From a virus: a DNA stretch of 25,333 nt. The position numbers were made by a program, and so were the translations under genes. Below are positions 7,223 through 14,794 of the stretch, piece by piece. Each line of letters starts with the position of its first letter. The first letter of the stretch is position 1. The stretch is taken from IMG/VR virus record IMGVR_UViG_3300020180_000115, positions 1 to 25,333 of that record; one strand, written 5' to 3'. The notes below the pieces were generated by a model. It had not been told where the DNA came from. It searched no databases and worked only from the letters and a program-made list of their open reading frames with translations.

Positions 7223-8170
7223 ATGAGTGAAGAGTTAGAAGGCTACGAACCAATTGAAGAATATGAATCCGAAGCCGAAGAATTAGAAGACGATGGTTAT
7301 GAAGAAGACCAATCGGAAATACCTCCTGATGAGGGAGAGGGCGAAGAGCCGTTAGAAGAAGCCGAGCAAGGCGAAGAAGATGGTGCAGAAGATGACGATG
7401 ACGGGATACCATTTGAGTTTGAGGACGCTAGTGGGAATTTAGTTACTAAATCATTGACTTATGACGAGTTATCCGATTTAGTAGCAAACAACGGCAAAGG
7501 CACTATACCACCACAAGTGAGCGAATTTGTAAATATGGCATCGCCCATAGTTGAAAAACACGCAAATTCCGAGTTTTTAAGATTTTACGACTATTACAGT
7601 AATCAAGGTTATAGCGATGCCGCTATTATCGAACATATAGTTAATACGAGAATTAACGCAATGCCGAATAATTCTCAAAACCAAAGTGAAGATTACGAAG
7701 AAGAAGAATTAGACCCGACACAAAGAACCGTAAGAGAGCTTCAAGCTAAGATACAGGCAATTGAATCGGAGAAACAACAACAAACTGCAAGCATAAGACA
7801 AACGCAAATCAACAATCAAAACGAGATGTTGTTTAGCCAAGCATTGCAGAACCACAATATAGACACGAAAACATTGACATCAGCCGACCAAACAAATTTA
7901 GGGGATATTATTAAGGGCTTATACCCTAATATAGACCCAACAGTTTCTTTATCGGAAAAACAATGGAATGTAATTGTAAGAGAATTTGTAGCAACTAAAG
8001 TTATCAAGCCAGTTTCGCAAGTGCGAAGCCAAGCTAAAGAGAAGTTGCGACAGTTTAATGCACCTAGAATTATTGGGTCAGCACCAAAAACAAACACACA
8101 ACCATTAACACAAAGAAAAACCGATGGCGTAACTCAAAAAGAGAAAAACGCTAATTGGTTAAATATGTAA
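7223..8170 (+). CDS. capsid scaffolding protein
   Basis: This 315-aa protein has the hallmark composition of a scaffold. The first roughly 70 residues are extremely acidic (runs of E and D with G/P). A small folded segment follows. There is a coiled coil at about 165-205 (RELQAKIQAIESEKQQQ), and a basic C-terminal tail (RSQAKEKLRQ, QRKTDGVTQKEKN) of the type that binds coat protein. It lies between portal and major capsid genes, as in P22-like phages. No protease signature (S/H/D) is seen in it or nearby, so it is probably released intact rather than cleaved; that is inference. It is the last gene before the 24-base gap preceding the capsid gene. Confidence 0.85.
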   Translation: MSEELEGYEPIEEYESEAEELEDDGYEEDQSEIPPDEGEGEEPLEEAEQGEEDGAEDDDDGIPFEFEDASGNLVTKSLTYDELSDLVANNGKGTIPPQVSEFVNMASPIVEKHANSEFLRFYDYYSNQGYSDAAIIEHIVNTRINAMPNNSQNQSEDYEEEELDPTQRTVRELQAKIQAIESEKQQQTASIRQTQINNQNEMLFSQALQNHNIDTKTLTSADQTNLGDIIKGLYPNIDPTVSLSEKQWNVIVREFVATKVIKPVSQVRSQAKEKLRQFNAPRIIGSAPKTNTQPLTQRKTDGVTQKEKNANWLNM

Positions 8171-8194
8171 CAAAAAAAATAGACAAGGAATAAA
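8171..8194 (+). promoter_or_regulatory. leader and ribosome binding site of the capsid gene
   Basis: This is the first gap of more than a base or two since position 29. It is A-rich and contains AAGGA at 8185-8189, five bases before the ATG. This is one of the best Shine-Dalgarno matches in the window and fits the need for high capsid synthesis. No promoter is recognisable in it. Confidence 0.55.
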
Positions 8195-9484
8195 ATGTCA
8201 ACTAATAACTTACAGAGAGCTGGCGTACGTTCGAGCGTAACCGTCAACCCTCAAATAATGGCAGAAGATGTATCAGAGAAATTGAGCGTCCTAAAGCCAC
8301 ATAGATTACCAATTCAAGCTCTATCGGCTAAATTGGGAAGAGGGGCAAAACCTAAAAGCCATAAGATAGCAATTGCAGAATACCACCAACGAGACCCTTA
8401 TGATTACACGTCTGATGTAACTATTGACACAGCAGGTGGCGGATATTCAAGATTCGCATTGATTAAATTTGACAATGCACAATCTCCAGGCATTAGTGAA
8501 ATCCCGTATAGTCCACAAGACCAATTTACTGTATTACAGACAGGACAAGCGGTCGAAGTAGTTATGACGCCGACGGCTGCATTTAACCCGCAAGGCGCGG
8601 GAGAAATTACATTGCCAGCGTCTTTGACTGGGGATACAACAACACGTTCAGTTGCAGGCTACGTAGTAGTTAGAGCAGTAGAGCAAGAAGCAATCCTTCC
8701 ATTCACGCAATCTACTATGATTTTTAGAGGTCGTACAATTGTCGAATCTCAAAAAATCGAAGGTACTTCTTATCAATCAGATAGATTTTACCGTTCAAAT
8801 TTCGTGGAACATAAAGAAGCAGTATTGCAGTTTACAGAAGCGCAAAAGAAATGGCTAGAAACAAAAGCAGGGATAAAACCTGATTGGGAATTCCACCAAG
8901 AGCAAACAATGAACTCTTTTCAAGAAAGTGTAGAGTTAACTTTGTGGTTTGGCGAAAAAGCAGTTGATTATACTCTACCTGGCAGACCTAAGCGTACACT
9001 TGAAGGTATTATCCCTTCAATTAGAACAAACGTATCATACTACAATCCTGCGACTACAAGTGATTTTGAACTATTGTTAATATCATTTATTAATGAACAA
9101 GCATATCGCTATGACAGTACTACTAATAAAAAAATTGGTATGGCGGGTCAAGGATTCCTATCGAATTTCAATATGGCATTCAGAGATATTAGAAGAACAA
9201 ATCAAGTACAAGGCGAGCTTACGAAAATTGGATTAAATTACAGTTCTTATGAGTTTTATGGTAAAACATTGAATTTTATTGATACTGGCACATTTAGACC
9301 AAATACCGAAGCATCAGATTGGTTAGTAGTATTTGACCCTGCGATGGTTGATTTGCGTTTAGTGAAAAACTACGAAACAAGAGAGTATTCTGCTCCTAAC
9401 GAAAGAGATGTCAGTTTAATGATGGAGTGGCAAGGAACAATTGCATTTAATTTAGAGCAACACGCCGCTCTTTTAAGAACATAA
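8195..9484 (+). CDS. major capsid protein (HK97-type fold)
   Basis: This 429-aa protein directly follows the scaffold and has the best ribosome binding site, as expected for the most abundant virion protein. The N-terminal helix region (NPQIMAEDVSEKLSVLKPHR) and the order of later motifs resemble HK97-fold coat proteins. FQESVELTLWFGEKA is at 242-256 and RPKRTLEGIIPSI at 264-276. The second resembles the R-x-x-x-G-I motif of SU10/DUF5309-like and related coats. The C-terminal half has a further D-x-R-L-V-K segment typical of the A domain. Length is close to P22 coat (430 aa). No N-terminal delta domain rich in helices and no protease site were recognised. The exact capsid family cannot be fixed by eye. 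It is a likely client of the GroES-like protein encoded at 1381-1791. Confidence 0.88.
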   Translation: MSTNNLQRAGVRSSVTVNPQIMAEDVSEKLSVLKPHRLPIQALSAKLGRGAKPKSHKIAIAEYHQRDPYDYTSDVTIDTAGGGYSRFALIKFDNAQSPGISEIPYSPQDQFTVLQTGQAVEVVMTPTAAFNPQGAGEITLPASLTGDTTTRSVAGYVVVRAVEQEAILPFTQSTMIFRGRTIVESQKIEGTSYQSDRFYRSNFVEHKEAVLQFTEAQKKWLETKAGIKPDWEFHQEQTMNSFQESVELTLWFGEKAVDYTLPGRPKRTLEGIIPSIRTNVSYYNPATTSDFELLLISFINEQAYRYDSTTNKKIGMAGQGFLSNFNMAFRDIRRTNQVQGELTKIGLNYSSYEFYGKTLNFIDTGTFRPNTEASDWLVVFDPAMVDLRLVKNYETREYSAPNERDVSLMMEWQGTIAFNLEQHAALLRT

Positions 9485-9501
9485 AAATAGGATAACAAAC
9501 A

Positions 9502-10167
9502 ATGTATTACATTTCAAAAATAGAAAACCTTGCTATTCGTAACCGAAACGGGGCAGTAGCATACCAATTCAAGAACCACCGATTATTAGTCGGCTCGGCT
9601 ACAACTGATGTTGGAGCTGGAAATAAAATTGACGCAACACTAAAAGCAGCAGATACGGACAATGAATTACAGCGACTAACTAGATACCCTACAGATTTAT
9701 TAGGTGCAGTTACAAACTGCGTAGAAATGGCAGGGCAAGGAAGTTTAGTAAGATTGTCAGATGGTGGCACAGCATTAAGTGCTTTAATCTGTGGTTACAC
9801 AGGGCTATTCTTCAAAGCACCGACTATTTCGGGTGGCACAGCAGTACCTGCAATTGCAGGGATTACTTACAGAGTAGAAGCAGGCACAGTTACTTACAAT
9901 AGCATAGCTTACGGTGCTACAACTACATTTGTCACAGATGGCACAGCGACTGCGACAAGTGGTTCGGGCGCTAAATTCAGAGTATGGATTCCAAAATCAT
10001 TGGACGATAGTAACGAAGAACAATACTTAACAGAATCGTTCAAAATTGCTCAACTAGAAACTGGTTTGGAATCTCCAAACTACTTCAATTACAATATTGG
10101 CGGTGCAGCACCGTACTCAAGTATGACAAGTAGTGCTACGAATTTCTATGGTAAAACTCAACTATAA
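9502..10167 (+). CDS. probable capsid decoration or head-fibre protein
   Basis: This 221-aa protein follows the capsid gene after a 17-base gap containing TAGGAT. The first 110 residues look like a small beta/alpha domain. Residues about 112-165 form a Thr/Gly-rich beta module with TYRVEAGTVTYNSIAYGATT. The pattern Y.V..GTVTYN...Y..G.TF recurs in short add-on domains of phage head-fibre and decoration proteins. The rest (SLDDSNEEQYLTESFKIAQ) returns to a helix-rich segment and a polar tail. Its place between capsid gene and terminator means it is probably made with the coat protein at high level. The decoration role is inferred from position and module, not proven. Confidence 0.65.
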   Translation: MYYISKIENLAIRNRNGAVAYQFKNHRLLVGSATTDVGAGNKIDATLKAADTDNELQRLTRYPTDLLGAVTNCVEMAGQGSLVRLSDGGTALSALICGYTGLFFKAPTISGGTAVPAIAGITYRVEAGTVTYNSIAYGATTTFVTDGTATATSGSGAKFRVWIPKSLDDSNEEQYLTESFKIAQLETGLESPNYFNYNIGGAAPYSSMTSSATNFYGKTQL

Positions 10168-10185
10168 ATAGTTGGTATAATTTTA

Positions 10186-10213
10186 GGGGGCAGGAATGCC
10201 CCTATTATTTTTA
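10186..10213 (+). terminator. intrinsic terminator after the capsid/decoration genes
   Basis: GGGGCA at 10187-10192 pairs with TGCCCC at 10197-10202 across a GGAA loop, with one extra G-T pair outside. A T-rich tract (TATTATTTTT) follows. Stem, tetraloop and T-run fit a factor-independent terminator. It lies 18 bases after the decoration gene and before the next gene's ribosome binding site, so it probably trims readthrough from the high-level head genes. Confidence 0.78.
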
Positions 10214-10227
10214 ATTAAGGTATAAGA

Positions 10228-10626
10228 ATGGCAGAGAATAAGAAAATAGAAGCAACGTTTGAAATAGAGGCTTCAAGCAAACCACAAATAGTACAATTAA
10301 TGGCTGCTCCTGAAAAGAACAAGCGAGTGCCTAGAGCAATACGAAGTTTGTATATGGATAAAAAGTCAACCGCAGATAGCGTAGTATTTTTATCTTATCA
10401 TAAAGAATTATGTATTATGTATGAGACTCCTGAAATAGTTGAATCATTACATTTTGCAAATAGGGTCTTTGTAACTAATAACGCTAGCGTCATTGAATAT
10501 TTGCGAGAAAATAGTGCTATAGGTAAAGCGTATTGGGAAAAAGAATATCCACAAGGTATAAAAAACAAACTTGCAAGAGAAGAAAATGGTCTTGCGAGAG
10601 AAAAAGAAGAACACGAATTAGGTTAA
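10228..10626 (+). CDS. small phage structural or accessory protein
   Basis: This 132-aa protein has AAGG at 10217-10220, seven bases before its ATG. A beta-rich N-terminal part (KKIEATFEIEAS) is followed by FVTNNASVIEYLRENSAIGK. The pattern F-x-T-x-(D/N)-x-x-(V/I)-I-E-Y-L-R is common in very small phage proteins encoded just after capsid genes. The C-terminus is a charged tail with a short repeat (KLAREENGLAREKEE). No enzyme motif or membrane segment was seen. It may be a head or head-tail accessory protein, but the function is unknown. Confidence 0.6.
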   Translation: MAENKKIEATFEIEASSKPQIVQLMAAPEKNKRVPRAIRSLYMDKKSTADSVVFLSYHKELCIMYETPEIVESLHFANRVFVTNNASVIEYLRENSAIGKAYWEKEYPQGIKNKLAREENGLAREKEEHELG

Positions 10627-10637
10627 TAGGTTAAAAA

Positions 10638-11075
10638 ATGTCAGCAACATACCAAAAGAGCGTAGAGTATTCAAGCGGTCAGCCAGTTAAACGAAAACAG
10701 CAAGATAGAAGTAAATCTACTTCGGACTTTCAACTTGGCAAAACAGCGGCTAAATTAGAACAACAAAAAACTGAAAATGAGCAGACTGCACAAATGAACG
10801 CAGTCCAAGCTCAACAATTGCAATCGGCAAAAATGGAACTAGATACGCAGATGAACCAAATAGCTATATTGGTGCAACAAATGCAGTCACAGTCATCGGT
10901 AAATCAAATAGCACCACCACCAATGCCTGGCACTATGCAACCACCACAAGGCGGAATGCCCCCTGAAATGAGTGGAATACCACCGATGGGCGGAATACCA
11001 CCACAAAGCGGAATGCCACCAATGGGCGATATGCCTCCTGAAATGGGCGGAATGCCTCCAATGGGCGGAATGTAA
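10638..11075 (+). CDS. protein with helical N-terminus and Met-Pro-Gly-rich repeat tail
   Basis: This 145-aa protein is polar and Gln-rich. Residues about 30-85 are predicted helical or coiled coil (LEQQKTENEQTAQMNAVQAQ). Residues 93-145 are a low-complexity tail of short units such as GGMPPEMSGIPP and GGIPPQSGMPP, with G-x-P-P-x-G spacing of about six to eight residues. Nearly every unit contains methionine, and the protein ends MPPMGGM. There is AGG seven bases before the ATG. Its place between head and connector genes suggests a virion-associated or assembly protein. The tail is not a classical collagen G-x-y repeat. No family was recognised. Confidence 0.7.
   Translation: MSATYQKSVEYSSGQPVKRKQQDRSKSTSDFQLGKTAAKLEQQKTENEQTAQMNAVQAQQLQSAKMELDTQMNQIAILVQQMQSQSSVNQIAPPPMPGTMQPPQGGMPPEMSGIPPMGGIPPQSGMPPMGDMPPEMGGMPPMGGM
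10914..11072 (+). repeat. short imperfect repeats encoding the Met-Pro-Gly tail
   Basis: Variants of GGCGGAATGCC(A/C/T)CC and CCTGAAATG are repeated here in frame inside the preceding gene. Unit length varies between about 18 and 24 bases. Such tracts can change copy number by slippage or unequal recombination. They also create an open reading frame on the opposite strand that is an artefact. Confidence 0.7.
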
Positions 11076-11087
11076 TAAATACTAAAT

Positions 11088-11116
11088 TTGGCATATTGCA
11101 TAGTACGATATGCCAA
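11088..11116 (+). promoter_or_regulatory. perfect inverted repeat covering a mini-ORF start
   Basis: TTGGCATAT at 11088-11096 is the exact reverse complement of ATATGCCAA at 11108-11116. One G-T pair and one G-C pair inside extend the hairpin to 11 pairs with a seven-base loop. No T-run follows, so it is not a normal terminator. The 3' arm contains the ATG at 11110 of the mini-ORF. It could control translation, stabilise or process mRNA, or be a protein-binding palindrome. Confidence 0.6.
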
Positions 11117-11160
11117 TTGACGAAGAGACAGAACTAAAAATCATAATTAAAGAAGCATAA
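11110..11160 (+). CDS. possible 16-residue leader peptide
   Basis: An ATG inside the hairpin at 11088-11116 opens a frame reading MPIDEETELKIIIKEA, and the TAA shares one base with the ATG of the next gene (TAATG). An in-frame TAG at 11101 prevents a longer form. The junction type is the same as between most real genes here, which suggests a translated coupling peptide that brings ribosomes to the connector gene. No ribosome binding site is visible, so it may also be chance. Confidence 0.3.
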   Translation: MPIDEETELKIIIKEA

Positions 11161-11861
11161 TGACAGCTCTACCGTATGTTGCACGAATGCGACAAATATT
11201 GCACGATTTCGAGACACCAACTTCAAAAGGTCTGTTTTGGCAGGACGATGAGTTGGTGCTTTGTTTAAATATAGCTCAATACAGCATATTGAATACTGCA
11301 TTGAGAAACGGCACAGTACATATATTAGACAAACTTCTTAAAATTATCCCAGTTAATTTTGGGGATAATTTACCAGTAGATTATTGCCAAGCATTAACAG
11401 CTAAAGTAAAGATATTAATGAAGAACGCTACTGGTGGCACAGAAGAACATTTTATGCAAGCAAGGTTATATGAACAAGGCGAGGCGTATAATTACATCAC
11501 AACAAACCACAATAAACTATTAATTATAGAAGAGAAAGTATATCCTTATAATAGAGAGACGCAATCGCAGGCATTATTTACTTATATCAAATACCCAAGT
11601 AAGATTACATTAGATACTAACGACGCAGAATTTGGACTTAGTTCTTTTCCCGAAGATGTATATAGGAATATTATTACAATCTTAGCTATCGCAATTGCGG
11701 GCTACAAGGAGTTTAGTAACAGTAGAGATACTAAGTACTATAAAAAACTAGTAGATTATATCAGCTCATTAGGGCAAGACCATTTACCTTATATGCAAGA
11801 CATAGAGAATGTAATGCCTAAAGAAATGAAACCAACTAAAGAAAGCGACAATGACAAATAG
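11160..11861 (+). CDS. connector/ring-like protein A (first of five)
   Basis: This 233-aa protein opens with a helical segment VARMRQILHDFE and, after a short turn, WQDDELVLCLNIAQYSIL. The same pattern (helix, short loop, then E/D..L...N-x-A-x) recurs at the start of the following genes and is typical of head-to-tail connector proteins such as P22 gp4, SPP1 gp15 and T7 gp11. The middle is beta-rich and less alike. The C-terminal part has FPEDVYRNIITILAIAIAGY, a helix matching the P-x-x-Y helix of its neighbours. It likely forms a ring on the portal. Of the five it is the most divergent. It ends in TAG and overlaps the next gene by 11 bases. Confidence 0.6.
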   Translation: MTALPYVARMRQILHDFETPTSKGLFWQDDELVLCLNIAQYSILNTALRNGTVHILDKLLKIIPVNFGDNLPVDYCQALTAKVKILMKNATGGTEEHFMQARLYEQGEAYNYITTNHNKLLIIEEKVYPYNRETQSQALFTYIKYPSKITLDTNDAEFGLSSFPEDVYRNIITILAIAIAGYKEFSNSRDTKYYKKLVDYISSLGQDHLPYMQDIENVMPKEMKPTKESDNDK

Positions 11862-12537
11862 TGAAATATTATCAGCTTTAAGATTAGTCCTTGACGAAGT
11901 ATCTCAAGACTATATTTCATCGGCTGAATACAACAATGCTATTAACCAAGCACAAATGCTTGCTATCCACAGGGCATTCCGTACTGGGGATTTTCGTTGT
12001 TTAAGACCATTAGTAAAAGAAACAGATTTATTGCTAAGTGGTGCAACTATCCCAAATGATGATTTTTTATATCCCTTAGCCGCTTATATCACTAAGAATA
12101 CAGTTCCAATTAACTTTACTAACTCAAGCAAGATGAGAGTAACTTATGCAGAGCCAAATGTATATTGGGGATATGACGGGAATGGTTTATTAATATTGCC
12201 ACCGGATATTGCAACTAACCAAGCAGCGAGTGTTTATTTCTATACCACACTAAAGAACAATGAGACCGATGCAACTACTGTACATTTTAACACGCAAAAT
12301 GACAATGCAACATCGAATGTATTTATAAGGTTGTTATATGTTAAAAACCCAATTGTTGTAAATATCTATGGTGGAACTAATAGCACGAATAAAATTTCGT
12401 TACCGTTAGAATACCACCCTGCAATAGTTTCGTTCGCAGCTGAATTGCTACAAGGAATTGATGTGAATGAAGTTGAGAGAGGCGATTTAGTTTTCCAAAA
12501 TACTCGACAAAACATTGAGAGGTTCGGCAATTTATGA
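11851..12537 (+). CDS. connector/ring-like protein B
   Basis: In this 228-aa protein the N-terminal two-helix unit is clear: ILSALRLVLDEVSQ, then SSAEYNNAINQAQMLAIHRA. A beta domain follows with IPNDDFLYPLAAYITKN, in the position where its neighbours have L-P-x-D/E-F. Near the end is PLEYHPAIVSFAAELLQG, the shared C-terminal helix. This layout fits the gp4/gp11-like adaptor fold that sits beneath the portal. The ATG lies 11 bases inside the preceding gene and the stop overlaps the next start as ATGA. The ring role is inferred from architecture and place. Confidence 0.65.
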   Translation: MTNSEILSALRLVLDEVSQDYISSAEYNNAINQAQMLAIHRAFRTGDFRCLRPLVKETDLLLSGATIPNDDFLYPLAAYITKNTVPINFTNSSKMRVTYAEPNVYWGYDGNGLLILPPDIATNQAASVYFYTTLKNNETDATTVHFNTQNDNATSNVFIRLLYVKNPIVVNIYGGTNSTNKISLPLEYHPAIVSFAAELLQGIDVNEVERGDLVFQNTRQNIERFGNL

Positions 12538-13325
12538 TAGTTTACAACAATAAAACCGTAAGTAATATTTACGAAGAACTCAACTCGCAAATTAGGATAT
12601 TCAGATTAGGCAATAACTTTGACTATGAGACTTTCTTGCTTTACTTAAATAGAAGCATTAAAGAAATATATAGTTTATTTATGGCTTACGAAGACTGGAA
12701 TACGACAGATACATTGGTCGTATCAAACAATGCGTTATTGCCAAGAGAGTTTGTTGATATGGTAAAAGTAATGGTTTCTCGGAATGGCAGTCCTACCTTT
12801 ATTGAGGCTACTTATATTGCACCAGTAGAATATACAAACCTTACTAATTGGTATTCGAGACAAAGGTGGAATGCAGGTTCAAATTTCAACCCAGTTTATA
12901 CTTTATGGTCGGAAGCTAATGCACTTGGTGCGAGCCAATTAAGAATTAAAATATACCCAAACACAGAATATTTAAGCGGTGCAGCACCAACAGGTTTCTT
13001 CTACCCAACACAAAACTTTAGTGGCAAAGCGACTTACTTAGCAATGCCAAGTGATTTATCTAGCCTACACGATATAATTCCAGTTCCTTATTTATACCAC
13101 GATTTATTATTATTGTCAGTATTTTTAAAAGTTTGCACTAAGGTCGCAGATGCACAAGTGTTCGTAGGTGTTTACCAAACAATGGTAAAAGAGCGAACTG
13201 AAGTAATGGCAAAGAGAATTGAAAGAGAAAAAATATCAAAACGCAAGTTAGATGATTTCTTAGAACCAGTTTACCCAAGCGTTCCTAAAAAAACACAACC
13301 TAAAGAATTGGAGCATTTACAATGA
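12534..13325 (+). CDS. connector/ring-like protein C
   Basis: This 263-aa protein has SNIYEELNSQIRIF, then FDYETFLLYLNRSIKEIYSL, as the N-terminal helices. ALLPREFVDMVKVMVSR is the strand after them. PVPYLYHDLLLLSVFLKVC is the conserved C-terminal helix. It has an extra basic tail of about 50 residues (KRIEREKISKRKLDDFLEP) absent from the others, which could contact DNA or a neighbouring ring. ATGA overlaps link it to both neighbours. It is assigned to the same connector-like series; the exact family is not determined. Confidence 0.65.
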   Translation: MIVYNNKTVSNIYEELNSQIRIFRLGNNFDYETFLLYLNRSIKEIYSLFMAYEDWNTTDTLVVSNNALLPREFVDMVKVMVSRNGSPTFIEATYIAPVEYTNLTNWYSRQRWNAGSNFNPVYTLWSEANALGASQLRIKIYPNTEYLSGAAPTGFFYPTQNFSGKATYLAMPSDLSSLHDIIPVPYLYHDLLLLSVFLKVCTKVADAQVFVGVYQTMVKERTEVMAKRIEREKISKRKLDDFLEPVYPSVPKKTQPKELEHLQ

Positions 13326-14080
13326 CACTAAGAGATTATATCGATGAAATCACTATGCGACTATCAAGGTTGGCGATTAATAGGACTTTGGGCGACACAG
13401 AAATAATTGGATATATCAACAGGGCAAGACAACTAGTATTTAAACAGACTTATTCATTGATACCTGAAAGATATACTAAAAGAAAAGTTATTTCTACTGG
13501 CGGGCAAACCCCTAATAATGACAATGGAATTAATAGTTTGCGATTGGAATTACCAAGTGATTTTGTAGTAGATTATGTAGTTTGGGTGCAATATTTAAAT
13601 AATGGCATCACTTATAGACCGCAATCACGCAAAGTAGAGAACCAAGAATTTTACAATGTAGGTACGCACGATTGGATTAAGCCGACTAAACATAGTCCTG
13701 TTTATTACATAGATAGCGAGCAAACTTTAAATAATATATACGGTAAGAAATACTACATTAATATAACTTTAGGCGGGAGCTTGTTTGACAGTGCCTCAAC
13801 TAATAGTTCGACTGTAGAAGTACTCTATGTAGCGGCATTAAATGATTTACAATTATGGGCTATAACTGGCACAGTACAAGAACAAGAAACGACCATTCCT
13901 GCTGAATATGACGAATTAATTATTATTAATGCGTTAATGATGTGTTTAAGAGAAATAAATGTTTTGCAATCCAATGAAAATGTTAAATTAGAGTATGACT
14001 TTTTAACAAAAATGACAAAAACTTTATCAGAACAAATGATATTAAAATACCAAGTCGATATTCCAAGTAAGGGTGCATAA
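13322..14080 (+). CDS. connector/ring-like protein D
   Basis: This 252-aa protein opens with LRDYIDEITMRLSRLAI, then GDTEIIGYINRARQLVFKQ, the best match in the window to the connector N-terminal helices. LELPSDFVVDYVVWVQYL is the shared strand. TIPAEYDELIIINALMMCLR is the shared C-terminal helix; P-A-E-Y-D-E-L-I is the classic form seen in tail-completion and adaptor proteins. It starts with an ATGA overlap, and its stop shares one base with the next ATG (TAATG). Confidence 0.7.
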   Translation: MTLRDYIDEITMRLSRLAINRTLGDTEIIGYINRARQLVFKQTYSLIPERYTKRKVISTGGQTPNNDNGINSLRLELPSDFVVDYVVWVQYLNNGITYRPQSRKVENQEFYNVGTHDWIKPTKHSPVYYIDSEQTLNNIYGKKYYINITLGGSLFDSASTNSSTVEVLYVAALNDLQLWAITGTVQEQETTIPAEYDELIIINALMMCLREINVLQSNENVKLEYDFLTKMTKTLSEQMILKYQVDIPSKGA

Positions 14081-14793
14081 TGGCTAGTTTTTATAGCGAA
14101 TTATATTCAGATTTTAAAGACCAAACGAAGAATTACGTAGAGAAGCTAGACATAACTCCTGCTTCTTTTATGCGTTATTTCTCCCGTGCAATGCAACAAT
14201 TCCAAAGAGACACAGAATATAAAGAAATCAATGTAATATTGACTGCGGTAAACGGTGTATTTACTATGCCTACTGATTTAATTAGGATTATTGAAGTTAA
14301 AGATGCTGATGGTTTTTTAATGCTACAACAAGACCCTGACCAATTTAGTAGATATATGGAAGAAGAACCTGCACACAGAACCGATGGATATAGTGATTAT
14401 ATACGTAGATTAGACGCTAGTAGAGGAAACCTTCCTAACCTATATACGATATGGGGTAGAGTATTTAACTTCTATCCTGCTTACACTAAAACAACTATTA
14501 AAGTACGTTATATCCCTGAAATTAGTGCTTTTAGTGCAGCAAGCTCTCAATGGGCATTGTGGTTTACTAACGAAGATGCTTTTGAAACTCAATTTACCAC
14601 AACTGGTGTGCCAGTAGAATTTAATAGCTTTGAACAATCATTTTTGAATTACACAATTGGACAATACATTAAAACGCAAGGTAATCGTAATTATCAAGTC
14701 TTTGAAAGTATGTATAAAACCGATGTTAAATTAGCCAAAGATATTAAACCAGTATATTTCAAACAAGGTGTAAGACCTGCTAAATGGATATAA
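14080..14793 (+). CDS. connector/ring-like protein E (last of five)
   Basis: This 237-aa protein has FYSELYSDFKDQTKNYV, then TPASFMRYFSRAMQQFQRD, as N-terminal helices. GVFTMPTDLIRIIEVKD is the strand. EFNSFEQSFLNYTIGQYIK is the C-terminal helix. As the last of the series, and the one next to the giant hub gene, it is the best candidate for the ring that meets the hub. The stop is one base before the hub start (TAAGATG). Confidence 0.65.
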   Translation: MASFYSELYSDFKDQTKNYVEKLDITPASFMRYFSRAMQQFQRDTEYKEINVILTAVNGVFTMPTDLIRIIEVKDADGFLMLQQDPDQFSRYMEEEPAHRTDGYSDYIRRLDASRGNLPNLYTIWGRVFNFYPAYTKTTIKVRYIPEISAFSAASSQWALWFTNEDAFETQFTTTGVPVEFNSFEQSFLNYTIGQYIKTQGNRNYQVFESMYKTDVKLAKDIKPVYFKQGVRPAKWI

Positions 14794-14794
14794 G

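Noticed and set aside
10176-10181. TATAAT as a possible promoter -10 box
   Set aside because: No -35-like element at the right distance, and it lies just before the terminator stem, so chance in AT-rich DNA is more likely.
10904-11116. Open frame on the - strand rich in GGIPPIGG-type repeats
   Set aside because: It is the mirror of the Met-Pro-Gly repeat tract on the + strand. Its codons follow from the repeat and it has no ribosome binding site.
11117-11147. TTGACG and CATAAT as a possible promoter for the connector genes
   Set aside because: Spacing is 19 bases and both lie inside the mini-ORF. It is too weak to annotate without RNA data, though a promoter after the terminator would make sense.
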